From contig CANNZV010000428.1 in the NCBI GenBank assembly GCA_947561585.1, positions 186,001 to 250,000 on the forward strand: a stretch of DNA of 64,000 nucleotides, in the 5' to 3' direction. Below, one piece after another: positions 44,318-56,422 of the stretch. Under the pieces are notes generated by a model that did not search any database, was not told the origin of the DNA, and worked only from the letters and a program-made list of their open reading frames with translations. Origin of the DNA: Caprella mutica. Taxonomy: Eukaryota; Arthropoda; Malacostraca; Amphipoda; Caprellidae. The position numbers were made by a program, and so were the translations under genes. Position 1 is the first letter of the stretch. Each line of letters begins with the position of its first letter.

Positions 44318-44653
44318 TCTGGCCGGTCATGAGCACCCTCGGTCATGAGGCCTCCCCTGTCCGGTCACAAACCCCCCTGTTTTTTAATCCTTATTTACCT
44401 ACATTATGTAATCCTTATTGACACTTTTGTAGTTCATTACTGATTAAACATGAAATATGTGTATATACCAGGTCATTAAACAATCATGAAGTGTGCAGTA
44501 CAACAAACTAGCGGATACAACAAATTACATTAGCAACTTTCAGTTATTTCTATCTAAGTAGTTCTTCATATATTTAACTAGGCAAATAAGGATTAAAAAA
44601 CAGGAAGGGGGAGGGCTCTTGGTCGGGGGGGGAGGGGTTCTTGACCGTACCCC
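44318..44653. mobile_element. C/G-word TIR element, copy 1
   Basis: Left words GGTCATGAGCACCC, GGTCATGAGGCCTCCCC and GGTCACAAACCCCCC; right inverted words GGGGTACGGTCAAGAACCCC and related. The interior (TTTTTAATCCTTATTTACCT, CATGAAGTGTGCAGTACAAC) matches the 500 bp element at 63406-63905. Left terminus is unclear and no duplication was found. Confidence 0.65.
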
Positions 44654-44710
44654 GTATAGCAGTTGTCTGCATGACAGTTGTCCGCATGGCAGTTGTCCTT
44701 ACACCATATT
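44654..44710. repeat. Short word repeats (GCAGTTGTCTGCATGA)
   Basis: Three units of about 15 bp (GCAGTTGTCTGCATGA, CAGTTGTCCGCATG, GCAGTTGTCC) directly abut the previous element. They resemble the ends of word-terminated elements, but no inverted partner was found. Confidence 0.55.
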
Positions 44711-45439
44711 TTCATTGAGGTGACATTCCCATCGATGAATTTTCACCTCATGAAGATAAGTAACTCACTGGATCTGTTCTTTTGTTTAGACTTTAGAGAT
44801 AAATGGTAGGAAAATATAACCATCGATATCAAAACAAGATATTAATGTTTCTCCTATGAAATTTTCTCCTATCTCCTAATGGTAAGAATGAACTACTAAA
44901 CACATAAACTACTAATTTTTCTCCATTTTAGACACCTAACATCGTTAACAAAAAGTATGAAAAGTTTAGTCGGTTTTTACAAGACTAGGACAATAATTCC
45001 TTCTTCCTCCTGGATATTTTTAGATGTTTGAGTCCATTGTCAGGGAATTCAACCTCTACTCATAATTGCTGCAGGAATATTCTATTCTGTTACTATTCTT
45101 GTATTAATTGAAAAATATTGTATTTAAAATTGGAGCAATTACATGTTGAAAACTTATTAAATTTTTATTTTGAACTATTTGGTAAACAACTTTCACTTCT
45201 GATTATTACCAATATTGCAGTTCCTAACATTTCCCTTGGTTTAACTTCAAAGTGTTTGGACTCTGTACAAGATGAATATTAATAGCAGAGCGATATGTCT
45301 CAGCATCACCGATCAATTAAAGTCTGTTGTCGTGGCGGGTGTGACATGGACTGATGAGATCAACTGAAAGGCACATCCACTATCCAGACCAACTGAAAGG
45401 CACATCCACAATCCAGAAGATATGTAGGCTGACAGTTAC

Positions 45440-45760
45440 GCTGAATTTTAAGTAATTTTGACTTTAACCTTTGATCCGTTCGTTCCCAAAGTCTAATAAA
45501 TTATTTATTTCCTGGATATTGACAAATCTTTCCACCAAATTTCAGGTAATTTGGTTGAATACTCTTTTGAATTATTGAGTTATAATGACCTTGATCTTCA
45601 ACTATGACCAATTGACCATATCTTTCCAAAAAAATTTAACCGATGGTTTTTGAATTTGGATCAAGCGGCTCACTAAATTAAAGGCAATTTGATTGAATAC
45701 TTTTTGAGTTCTAGAGTTATAATTAACTTTGAATTTATCCTTTAAGCGGATCACTCCCAA
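45440..45760 (+). repeat. Degenerate dispersed repeat, two modules
   Basis: CACCAAATTTCAGGTAATTT, GGTTGAATACTCTTTTGA, GAGTTATAATGACCTTGATC, then a second round with AAAGGCAATTTGATTGAATA and TAGAGTTATAATTAAC. Related to 42740-42990. Confidence 0.5.
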
Positions 45761-45781
45761 AATTTATCATATAATTTCTGT

Positions 45782-46612
45782 GGTTCTAGGTAAATTACTC
45801 GAAAACAATTGATCGAAAGACAATTGCTCGAATGAACAATTGCTCGAAAGAACAATTGCTTGAACGAACAATTGATCGAATGAACAATTGCTCGAATTAT
45901 CAAATTGCTCCAATGAACAAAATTGCTCGAATTATAAAATTGGACAGTTTTCGATTTTATAAAAGTCAGTTATTCATGAAGTAGAGCTGCACCTAACAAT
46001 GTTCGTTTCTTTTTAGTAATTGATCATTCTATAAATGATTTTAATTATTACTCATTCTGCATAATCTTTTTTTAGACCGTTTGTGTCATCTCGTATGAAA
46101 CATGTGAATTGGAATCATGTGGTGAATCAGTACTATTCATGTTTTTCTTAATCATAAAACCCGAAGAAATTTGTAGATTTATTAAAGTTCTGCCATAACT
46201 TTGAGTTATTTCACCTATTGAGGTGCCACATACAGGTAGGCTAGTAATAGATTAAACTACAATTTTTTTCGGGTTTTATAATAAAAAAAACATGAATAGT
46301 ACTGAATCAGCACATGATTCCAATTCACATGGTACTTACGAGATGACACAAACGATCTAAAAAAGATTATGCAGAATGAGTAATAATTAAAATCATTTAT
46401 AGAATGATCAATTACTAAAAAGAAACGAACATTGTTAGGTGCAGCTCTACTTCATGAATAACTGACTTTTACAAAATCGAAAACTGTGCAATTTTATAAT
46501 TCGAGCAATTTTGTTCATTCGAGCAATTTGATAATTCGAGCGATTGTTCATTCGATCAATTGTTTGTTCGAGCAATTGTTTTTCGAGCAATTGTTCATTC
46601 ATGCAATCATTT
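45782..46612. mobile_element. Palindromic (foldback) element with AATTGCTCGAA words
   Basis: Two arms of about 390 bases are inverted copies: GTTCGTTTCTTTTTAGTAAT and AGTTATTCATGAAGTAGAGC on the left recur inverted on the right at 46395-46465. Outer parts consist of 15-17 bp words (CAATTGCTCGAATGAA). The loop lies near 46185-46265. The left end begins GGTTCTAGG; the right end is cut by the TA-flanked element that starts at 46614. Confidence 0.85.
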
Positions 46613-46613
46613 A

Positions 46614-47416
46614 CAGGGGGTGACCAACAAAAAAATGTACATAATTTTAAATTCGTAAATTTGGACAACTATCGATGCTACAGTTTTATTTCATGTATCA
46701 TTTTGTTTATTGAACCCTTCTCCATCCACAGTTTAATTTTCATATTTTTGTATTCATTTTAGTGAATATATCAGCGACCTAATTGATGGGTGGTGAAAAG
46801 GGTCAGAAAACGGACAATGAAGTAAGTTCAAACATTTAAAGTATCTTCATTAGTTGAAAATTCCTATCAATAAAACAATATTTATTTCTAGGATTTAAGA
46901 ATATTCTGTTTAATTATCACATTTATAAAATATTGACAATCTGGAGAAAAGTGTTGAAGTACAAAAATAAAGACACAAGTTCACATTTACTGAACAAAAT
47001 TCATTTTGTTTCAGATCGTACTGTCTTCTTGCGACCTGAACGAACTTTGTTGAAATTTTAAGCTTGTTCTTTCATTTTTGAACTTAATCACTCTTCACCA
47101 TATTGTCAATATTTTATAAAAGGAGAATTTATTTGAATCTCCTTAAAACCTAGATATAAATTTCTTCTTATTAATCCGGATTTTGTCTTATAAAGATATT
47201 TTTAATGTTGGAACTAACTTTATTGTCAGTTTTCTGCCACTTTCACTACCAAATAATAAAGTCAATGTGATATTCATTAAAATGAATAAAAAAATATGAA
47301 AATTTAACTGTGGAGGGTTCAACAAACAAAATGATACTGGAAAGAAAACTCTATCTTCAATAGTTGTTGAAACATACAAATTTAAATTTAGGTACACTTT
47401 TTTGTGGGTCACCCTG
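46614..47416. mobile_element. TA-flanked MITE (803 bp), CAGGGGGTGACC ends
   Basis: Left CAGGGGGTGACCAACAAAAA and inverted right CAGGGTGACCCACAAAAAAG, TA on both sides, TIRs of about 200 bases (shared TATCATTTTGTTTATTGAACC-like blocks). No transposase. Tc1/mariner-type by TA and by the CAGGG start. It inserted at or in the right end of the palindromic element. Confidence 0.82.
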
Positions 47417-47849
47417 TATAATTAAGAAACTTTATTTCAAAGTACTAAAATTGTGGCAGAGTGAAGTGATCAGGCAGAATATTTGAATCATTAAAACTAA
47501 TTATCATCAGACTCTCTGGGCTAATTATTAACAGAGTCTATTGATAAAATATGCATTGTAGATATAAATTGTAAAACCACAATCTTTAAGGAATAATCTG
47601 CAAGGAATTAAACCAAATTCATATTCAGAAATATAATGTTCAATTAAATGCATCTATCTATTATTGCTCTTATTAAATGACTTTCTTAACACTAAGAGAG
47701 GAGATGCTTTGGGGACTCGCATTGAAGTCTTCACTTCTGGTAAATATTGAGCTGGTGATAAACCGAGCAGATTCACTTAAATTATCTAGTGAATGAAAGC
47801 ATATTTATTTTCTTAGTTATATATAATTACAAATTATAATCCAAACTAC

Positions 47850-48045
47850 ATTTATCCAAATTATATTCATCCAAATTTATTTTATCTAAAGTATATTTAT
47901 CCAAATTTCATTTATCTAAAGTACATTTATCCAAATTACATTTATTCTAACTACATTTACTCGAATTACATTTATCCCAATTACATTTATTCTAACTACA
48001 TTTACTCGAATTACATTTATCCCAATTACGTTCATCGAAACTACA
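47850..48045. repeat. 17-18 bp minisatellite (ACATTTATCCAAATT)
   Basis: About 11 degenerate units such as ACATTTATCCAAATTAC, ATTTATCTAAAGTACATT and ATTTACTCGAATTACATT; one 35 bp pair of units is itself duplicated (47940-48030). Confidence 0.8.
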
Positions 48046-49254
48046 ATAATTATTACTCTTATCATTTATCAGATTAATTTCCTCATCACTGAATTCAGTT
48101 TTTAGTTTAGTTTTCACTTTTAATGAATTTTAAATATAGTTACAACTCTTTGAGTAACCAAATAAGTTTTTCTGCTAACAAACTTCACTCGTTCAATTAC
48201 CATCGGAGTTCTTTCGTAAAGTTCGTAGTGACTGGGAGAACTGTTAACGTTTCCCGTAATGTTGAGGTGGTAATTAACTATGGAAAGATCACATTAAGAT
48301 AACTACAACAGTTCTTGAAATAGAAATTGAAGAGAAAATAGAGTAATTTTCTTAGTCATGTGAGATGAAGTACATATCTAACATTCAAACAAAACGAATG
48401 GTAAATATATTATTACAAAATATTATATAGATAGTACATTTATTTTGTTTTGCCTTATTTTAGTACCATGAAATTTTCATGAAATAATTGACAGGCATGT
48501 TAATTGTCTTGAAGTGTAATAAGTGACTCCTCCTTAGATAATTTCAGACGATTGTACTTGGCCATTGTCCACTGACTATAACTCGAAAGCTGAGATAAAG
48601 GCAGTTCTGGCGTATGAATTTATATTACCAGAACTAATTTAGTTAGCATAAGAAGTGCCTACAAATCTACTGATGCCATTTATAATTTACAGTAGATCCT
48701 TCCAATTCGGGGGATACCAGATAATTCCACATGTTCAACATTCCTGTGGCAATACAAACTCTCTGTCCCATTCATATAACAGAAGTCCCCTCTACAATGC
48801 AACGTCTTGCACAGTGCCAGCGCTCTCACCTACAATGGAACTGCAAACTGGAACAATATTCTCCTGCATATTCGGAACTAGACATCTCACGTCTGTAGTT
48901 AGAAAATATTATTAATATGTGCTTGATCAATGAAAATATCTCTTGAAAGAGTTACGGTCTTTGGATCGGTTGCCGGTATATCATTGAAAGTAAGATCGAT
49001 AATTATTTCGAAGTGGTCTGTATGTTACTGCGTAACGTACAGACCTTTCCTTTTTACAAACCAATATGAATTTCAAGGGAGCCTGTGCATGATAAACTAA
49101 TCAATATTAAACTAAAAATTGGTCTCTCTATTTACGCAATAATTCATTAGGACACGCATGGAAGAGTTCGTGATGTCACTTGAATGCTTAAGAAAGACAG
49201 ATCTAGCTAACCATTAAACAATTGGATATCCAACTTGTTGTCATATTGATTACT
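48046..49254. other. Spacer without recognised gene
   Basis: The frame at 48655-48915 (86 codons) has no recognisable domain and is not called. No repeats or RNA genes recognised. Confidence 0.4.
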
Positions 49255-49435
49255 CTTTCAAGTCTGGCGGTACATATTCTGTACCACACTCTTACTTACA
49301 ATTTATACATGGTGGTACAAAAAGTATACCACCCTAAGAAACGCTTTCAAGGCTGGTGTTACATATTCCATACTACCATAAGGGTTACGGTTAATACTCA
49401 GTGGTACAGAAATTGTACCACCTTAAATAAAGTTT
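49255..49435 (+). repeat. Dimer of a 90 bp repeat rich in GGTAC/GTACC
   Basis: Two units, each TTTCAAG-x-CTGG, then TACATATTC, then GGTACA...TGTACCACC or GGTACAAAAAGTATACCACC. GGTAC and GTACC form local hairpins within each unit. Confidence 0.55.
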
Positions 49436-50096
49436 GTGTGCTGCTCGGCAGCTCATATTTTGGATCACCTACACAAATGCTAAGCTATAGTCATAATTAT
49501 TTGAGCACTAAGGACATTTTTTTCTTCAAAAGTGTGGGCCTGAAAGAGTTAATAAAATAAAAAAATATGCGTAGTAGTTTATAATGTATTCAGTTACATA
49601 TATTACAGCAGATTTATATTGTAAAAAATATTTTATGCTATATAGTTTTAAGATAGCTTCCAAACGCAGTTTTCTGTATCTTTCCCCAGAGGTGAGATGA
49701 GAATACAGTTATTAGTAATATTATTAAAAACATATTGAATATACTTGTAATGGAAAATTATTGCAATGATTTGATAGAAAATATCATAATGATTTAATGA
49801 AAAAAAAAAGATATTTTATCAATACCAGCGGAATGTGACTAATGATTCTTAAACTTCTTCGAGAAATTACGTTTGTCTCTCACACCAGTGAGAAAAAATG
49901 AGTTTTCGGATGATTAATCTAGCCGTTCATTAGGGTTTAATGATTAATTTATCCTAAATTAACGGGGCTGATAGGATTGTTGCGTCTCTGCAAATAGTAT
50001 AATCATCATGTGGTATTTTTTTTATATAAACTAACTTTCGAAATTCAATAATTAATGAACAAATCTTGGCTGCAAGTTACATGAATTCTTCAGTGG

Positions 50097-50103
50097 AGTT
50101 AGC
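50097..50103. repeat. Target-site duplication AGTTAGC, left (partner 52150-52156)
   Basis: AGTTAGC occurs directly outside both ends of the TIR element; same 7 bp length as around copy 1. Confidence 0.85.
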
Positions 50104-50828
50104 CACAGATCATTGAATATAGAAGATATCCCACTACAGTATTTTTAATTTTCTAGCGACACTTGGCAGCGGAGGAGTGCGTAACGTGACGTATCATTGG
50201 GTTGCCTACGATTGAAATATTATTTATTTTTAATTATTCAAAAAACGACAAAAAGAGAATAGTATTGAATTTAAATATGCTATTTGAAATCAAAATATTT
50301 ATTCATGATAGTAAACTGATAATAAAATTACCCATTTATAAAAAATATAATTATTTCTGTTCTGTACATGTTTTGTACGTGTGTATGTGTTCAGTACGAA
50401 TTTGAAGCGTTGGCTTATTTCTGATGCAATATCATGAGCGGAGGGTGTGCGCTGTATTTTCTGCCTAATTCAATAATTTCTTTTCTTTCATCAAAATTAA
50501 CTGGTGAAAAATGGGCAATGCGCGAAAATGTTCATTTAGATGTTCACCAATACATCTAAAGATGGGTACACGTTTTTTTAATTCAGGAAATATGATTACA
50601 ATCTGTGGGTAAAGGCTTGCAACAATGGCGTTGAGACTGAACAGTTCATAAGACACTCTTCGGTTTACTCGAAATATTTTAATTTCGACTTCGATTCTTG
50701 TTCTCTATTTTATAATAAATATACATTAAAATATATAAGACTTTAATTAACCTATTCTCCTGAAAATTAAAATTTCTATATCTGCTTATAGGAAGTAAAA
50801 GAAAATGTAGCTCTGACCGTTATATATA

Positions 50829-52000
50829 CACTACGTGCCACACTTTTGTGCAGATCACAAATTTTGGGATAAAATGAGTAAAATTCAATGAAATAAAATG
50901 AAATTTGCAGTTAATATGGAAACCCTCACTAGGAGGTTATGTATAAAATTTGAAGGTAATCCGTTGTTTATTAACCGAGTATGATCAATTTTCACATTAT
51001 TTAACCGTGCTACGCTCTTGTGTTTGTTGTCCTCACATTTTTACGTAAATATCGAAAATGAGTCGCCGCCCATGTCTTTCTGACTCTGAAAAGAGTAAGA
51101 TAGTATCCATGCTGGCTGAGGGACATGATGCAAAGTCTATTTCCACTGAAATCGGTCGTGACCCACGTACAGTGAAGAAATTTATTGATGATCCCATGAG
51201 AAAGGTCACCCGTAAGGATAAGGGTAAATGGAAAGTAGCAACCAGGCGGAACTTGTCCAGGATCAAGAGGGAACTCAAGAAGAACTCCACTGCCACAAGT
51301 GGGGTAATTTTCAAGAGTGCAGGTATGGAGGAAGTCCCCAAAACCACTCGTCCCATGCAGCTACAGCCACCCGCAGTTACCTGGAAACTCTTAAGTTCTC
51401 GGATGATAAATTGATGGTCTGGCCCAGCCTCTCACCGGATTTAAATCCAATTGAAAACCTCTGGTCCATATTAAAACAAAAGTTGTATGCGGGAGGACGT
51501 CAATTCACAAACAAGGAGGACCTCTGGAGGGAAATCGAGAAAATCTGTGAGAAGATAACACCAGATACTATAAATAAGTTGACTAGCTCCATGGATAGAC
51601 GTCTATTGAGGATCGTTGACAAGAGGGGAGGTTTCACTGGGTATTAATAATTAAAATGCAGTTTTTGTTATAATTTCATTAATTTTGTATTTTCGAAGTA
51701 ATTAAATTTGCACTCTTGTAGCTCCTGCATATAAATAACACTTTTTGAGTTAAATAAAATTGTTTTTGAACGTTATATAAGCACTTTTATCCTCCTGCAC
51801 AAGAGCGTGGTACTCTGAAATTATACCTTTTTAGGAAAAATCCTTGTCAATTCACCAATAAGTATCACAGGCATTTGAAATTTCTTGGCATGTTACATCT
51901 TTATTGGACAAGTGTCTACTGAACATTTCAATGGATTTGGATGAGTTATACTCATTTTACAGCAAAATGTGTGATCTGCACAAAAGTGTGGCACGTAGTG
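50829..52000 (+). mobile_element. Tc1-like element (1172 bp), internally deleted, nested
   Basis: Begins CACTACGTGCCACACTTTTG and ends CAAAAGTGTGGCACGTAGTG, flanked by TA on both sides. The empty site is visible in copy 1 of the host element, confirming TA duplication. TIRs are about 33 bases and contain a small internal palindrome (CACTTTTGTG). Confidence 0.93.
51058..51647 (+). pseudogene. Tc1-like transposase, central part deleted
   Basis: The first frame (51058-51414) gives MSRRPCLSDSEKSKIVSML and a helix-turn-helix DNA-binding region (SISTEIGRDPRTVKKFI). The second frame (to 51647) gives LSPDLNPIENLWSILKQKLY, the block with the last catalytic Glu, and a normal C-terminus ending GGFTGY. 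The parts joining them, with the first two catalytic Asp residues, are missing: about 197 codons remain of the usual 330-345. It cannot be active but may bind TIRs. Confidence 0.85.
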
Positions 52001-52149
52001 TATACTTATACCTGTTTGTGCATACGTTTGTAATATGTAAAGTCACGTTACGCCTCTCTCTGATTGGCTGATACGCTCTCACTTAAATAATTATTTGGCC
52101 ACTAGCGTCCAAGTACGAGTGGGACATCTTCTATATTCAATGATCTGTG

Positions 52150-54284
52150 AGTTAGCGGAAGCCAAGGAAGTTATAGTACGCGGAAGCATTTGCACTCATT
52201 ATTATGTACGTGATTATGTTTGTTGTTTTCATATTAAATTTTGTTTGCAGTAATCAACTTTTGTTTGCGTCAAAATGATGAAAAAATTCAAAACAAGAAC
52301 TGATAGTTTTACAAATAAAGCCATCTCTTCACTTGAGCTGGAATCTACAAAGAAACTTATCTCAGTTGGTTTGTTTACAATATGGCGCCACTGATTTTAG
52401 CGCCATCTACCGTTAGCATTTGGTAAGAAATAAATTATATATAAAATTATATATTTTCATCATTAGGTTTTATTCAACATAGCATTATACTTTATTCTCA
52501 CTAAGCAATCGTTTGAGATTAAAATTGTTAAAACAAAAAATTACTGTACTTCTGCTTTAATTTATCTAATTTTACCATAATGATCGACATATTAACACAT
52601 CCAAAAAGTGAAATACAATCAAATATTCAAGTTAATATACAATATCACCTCACTATTGCGAGAATAACATATCCAATATGGGAAATTTAGAAACATTACT
52701 GCAACATTGAGGCAACATCGGGAACAATATCCCAATAATTTCCCTGTATGAAATTTTTGCGTCACTATTGCAGCAATAATTCCTCGCTACCTGGGTCTAT
52801 GTATTTAGTTACCTCTTAACCTTGTCATGAGATACCAATCCTCTTATGAGATACCAGTTGCATTTTGAAGTGTTCTATTTTTAGCATCAATAAACTTTCA
52901 AATACAAATAATATATTTCCCCTGAGAAACACTCATATCAAAGCCGTACAAATGCAGCCTCTTGAAAAGTTCCTCATTTGTTCTTCAGCTTTGAAATGAG
53001 TGGAGTTTCGAGGAAAGCTTCCCTCTAATGTAAAAAATGAAATAAAATTATAAAAAGAAATCTCTTATTTTGGCTCTCATTTGTAATTTATTTATTTTCA
53101 CTTTGTAAACTTTACATTATGAAATTTGTTGTGGTATATTTATTTGTGTCTGTATTGTATTTCTGTTCTCTAAAATGAATTCGATTTGAAGAACCAATTT
53201 CATATAAAGAATATCGTCTAATGTTAGCAAAAAACTGAAAAACAATCAAATTTTTAAATCTCCCCTCTTAGAAACGTAATAATATAAATTAGGTATAAAT
53301 AATTTGTCCATAAAATGGTACATTAATGTCAAATTAAGTATTTGGAGATAAAACAATAAACATTTAGTGAAAATTGACAGATGGAGAGAATTTGTTCCCC
53401 ATCAATAATCGCACCCCAACTTCAACTCAATCCAAGTGGCTAATAAATACTGAGGATATGGTAAATAAATATATTCTATGTTCCATTCTCTATCGTCTGG
53501 ATTGGATTCGAAAGATGGAAACTTGTGGGATTCAATTCTAGATTGTTTCAATACTTTACATGCAAATATACTCTGTTGATGATAATTCTTTCAATTAAAT
53601 GAATCGAATGAACCATATTATGATATGAATATTTAAATGCATTATATTAAATATTAAATAAGTATACCACCGCCCAGCAGCACTAATATGTTTAAGAATG
53701 CGTGAGATGCATATACAAGATTTTATGAGTTGTATTTGCAACTCAACATACAATTTATATCATCAAAGGTACAGGTAATTTAGTTCAAAATGATAACATT
53801 CATTCCATCATAAGAGATAATTTAAAGTTATATTAAGTGTCAATACTTTTTTAAAATAAAATATATTGTTTAACTTAATGTCAATTTAACAGTTCCTAAC
53901 TTATTAAAGGATTATTTTAATTTCAATGTACTGTTTAAATTTCAAGTCATTCTATTATAATAATACAAGTAATACAAACTCAAGATAGTATTTATAACAC
54001 TTAATCTTATTTTTCGAAGTAATTTGCTAATTCTGTAAATTTATGAGTTTTACTTATTAGATAAATCTATGAGTTTTGCTACTAGTATATATTTTATTTC
54101 TGGATACTTTTAACCCTAATTTTATCCAACGTTACAAATTAATTGATAACAAAAATTTGTAGCAGACTTTGATCCCACAGATCGTTATTCAGACTGAAAA
54201 CAAGTAAATCTAAATACTATCTTCCATGTCAAAATCTGCTGACTGGAAGAATTTCAGAGTCTCTCAAGATTTAATGATTTAGAC
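52150..54284. other. AT-rich spacer without recognised gene
   Basis: No coding region, LTR or clear inverted repeat. A CCTCGCTACCTGGG near 52780-52793 looks like a lone element end. Only short frames occur. Confidence 0.45.
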
Positions 54285-54989
54285 CAGGGGTGGGCAAATG
54301 CAGCACTCAGTGCTATTTTTGCACTCAAAACGGCACCACTGCCCACCCGGGAAACGGTGCTTTATTTTCTTCCAAAGAAAATTAAGAATTTTTATCCGTG
54401 ACTGCTCTATAAATTTAAAGGATAATATAGAAGTGCATGGTCAACTAATTGAAGAACAGTATATTTGTAATGAATGACTTTGATAGTAATTTTATCCCTT
54501 AATAAGGAATTTTTTGTTTGTTACAATAGTGCCGGTGATTAATTTTTTTTACCCCTCTCTTTTTATAAAGATCAGTTAAATTTACATCTTTCATACGCTT
54601 GTCTTGGGATATTCAGACACTGTGGTAAAAATTAATGCAATCATTTTTAATTCCCATTTTTAATAAGTTAGGTAAGTAATTTATCCTGTGAATTTATGAG
54701 TTACTTATTATTACATATGCAAGATAGCTTATTTTTGTTTTTATTGTGATATTTTCACATGAAGAAATTTTTTTTATATATCATTTATTAATTCTTTTTA
54801 ATGCAAATGATAAATCTACTACCAATATTTATGCGAAAAATATGTACCGTTGTACATGTTCGTACTTCAATTAAATAACCACCTTATTATATAATTACTC
54901 AGTATCCCAGCAATTTAGAAAACGAAAAGAAAATTGGCACTGACATTCCATCTTTCGGCACTGAAAAACACATTGTGTGCCCACCCCTG
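54285..54989. mobile_element. hAT MITE (705 bp) with perfect 8 bp duplication
   Basis: Ends CAGGGGTGGGCAAATGCAGC and GTGTGCCCACCCCTG, a standard hAT terminus. ATTTAGAC occurs at 54277-54284 and 54990-54997. The interior is AT-rich with no transposase. Confidence 0.93.
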
Positions 54990-55278
54990 ATTTAGACGAT
55001 AAAATATTTTCCACTAGCTTCTATTTCAGCGAGCTGTGTTCATGACTCGTATCACATTGTAACAACGAAATTCTTATGAATTTATAGCTATGTAACGAAT
55101 ATGCCATTTATGTTACTAAGCGTAGTTCTTGTAACATTCTAATACTTCATTAGATTGAACACTTTGGACGAATACATTTTCCAGCTCGATATTCAAAAGT
55201 GAATTTTTCATTGCAAGATCACCACTAAAGTGTTTAATAGAATATGTAAGATTTAATATAAATCTAGTTATTTGTTGG

Positions 55279-55594
55279 TGTAAAGCGCCATCTAGGGCAC
55301 TAATTAGTAGGTATTACAGCGAGTACAATAGCCTGTACTTAATAAAATAAACTTTCTTTTCTCTGTTTGCCATCGTGCTAGTTACACGTATATGTATGGT
55401 GTTTGTTCTATAGGGAGTTGATTACTATGATATTTTTATATGCTTTTTTCTCTGTGTAATTCGCATTTCATTACAATTTTAGATACAGCATCTGTAGCAA
55501 GAGAATAAGAAATAAATCTACCCTATGCTCGTTGTCAAGAATTCACTCTCCACATTCACCAATTTAAAATGTTATTAATGCTGGAGGCATTACA
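55279..55594 (+). repeat. BEL/Pao 5' LTR
   Basis: From TGTAAAGCGCCATCTAGGGC to GGAGGCATTACA, matching 62877-63210 with small indels. Contains an AATAAAATAAAC block and TTTATATGC. The primer-binding site after it is not recognisable. Confidence 0.78.
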
Positions 55595-55630
55595 GTATCA
55601 AAACATAATTATTGAAAAAACAAAGATAAG

Positions 55631-56422
55631 ATGCCTGTAGATAGATCTCCTAAAAAAGAAGAGGAAAAGGGTATAGCTTTGGAAAATTCAAATGATCTCA
55701 TGATGAAATTTTTGGAAATTCAGCAACGTAGTCTCTTGCCGAGTCAAGTTCCAGAGAGCTTCGATGGAAGTGACGTAACTAAGTATCGACAATTCAAATT
55801 ATCCTTTGAACACATGATTAATAGTCACTGCCATGATGGAAGTAGATTTTATTTTCTGTTACAATATACTAAGGGCTATGCACACCAGTTGGTTAACAGT
55901 TGTTATTCCGAAGATTTATGTTTGTCCTATTTCAAAGCTGTTAGGTTGTTGGACGATAAATACGGTAATTCCTATGTCATTGCTCAAACCTATTTGTTAA
56001 AATTAAAGTCATGGTCAGATATTAATTATAATGATGCTGAAGCATTGGAAGGGTTTTCTATCTACTTATCTGGCTGTAGGAATATGATGCAACAATTTTC
56101 CTGAATTTAAACAGTTGAAATAATCATGAAGAAATTAAGCAGATAATTGGACAAGCTTCCAATTGATTTGAGAAAAGCATGGAGGTCCTCGGCAGTTAAA
56201 TTGTTAGAATGTGGTGATACCGTAGATTTTTCTAGCCTTGATTCATTTATTTCTCAACAATCGCGTATTTTGAATTCTCCCATATTTGGTGATATCACGA
56301 TTGGTAAGCGTAGAGAGGGCGACTCTAAGTCGAATACTAGACATAAAGTGATGGCTACAGCCACGAATGAAGTTTATGACGTTGTACTATGTTATGTTGT
56401 AATAAGATGGGTCATAGGATAG
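55631..56422 (+). pseudogene. BEL/Pao gag region, frameshifted
   Basis: MPVDRSPKKEEEKGI starts a frame with VPESFDGSDVTKYRQFKLSF and DDKYGNSYVIAQTYLLKLKS, typical of the DUF1759-like gag of BEL/Pao elements. It stops at 56102-56104. A shift near 56090 and another near 56145 are needed to continue through LPIDLRKAWRSSAVKLL up to the zinc-knuckle region. Gag would form the particle. Confidence 0.8.

Larger units (their letters stand above)
50104..52149 (-). mobile_element. Non-autonomous TIR element with 7 bp duplication, copy 2, interrupted
   Basis: Ends CACAGATCATTG and CAATGATCTGTG, inverted relative to copy 1 at 1867-2737 and alignable through the whole length. Removing the nested 1172 bp transposon and one TA leaves 872 bases, against 871 in copy 1. 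The exact 7 bp AGTTAGC flanks it. This is strong evidence for a defined family. Confidence 0.92.

Noticed and set aside
48655..48915. 86-codon frame, Ser-rich and less AT-rich than its surroundings
   Set aside because: No recognisable domain, start context or neighbour; composition alone does not support a gene.
52690..52800. Possible TIR element ending CGCTACCTGGG
   Set aside because: No inverted partner or target duplication was found upstream.
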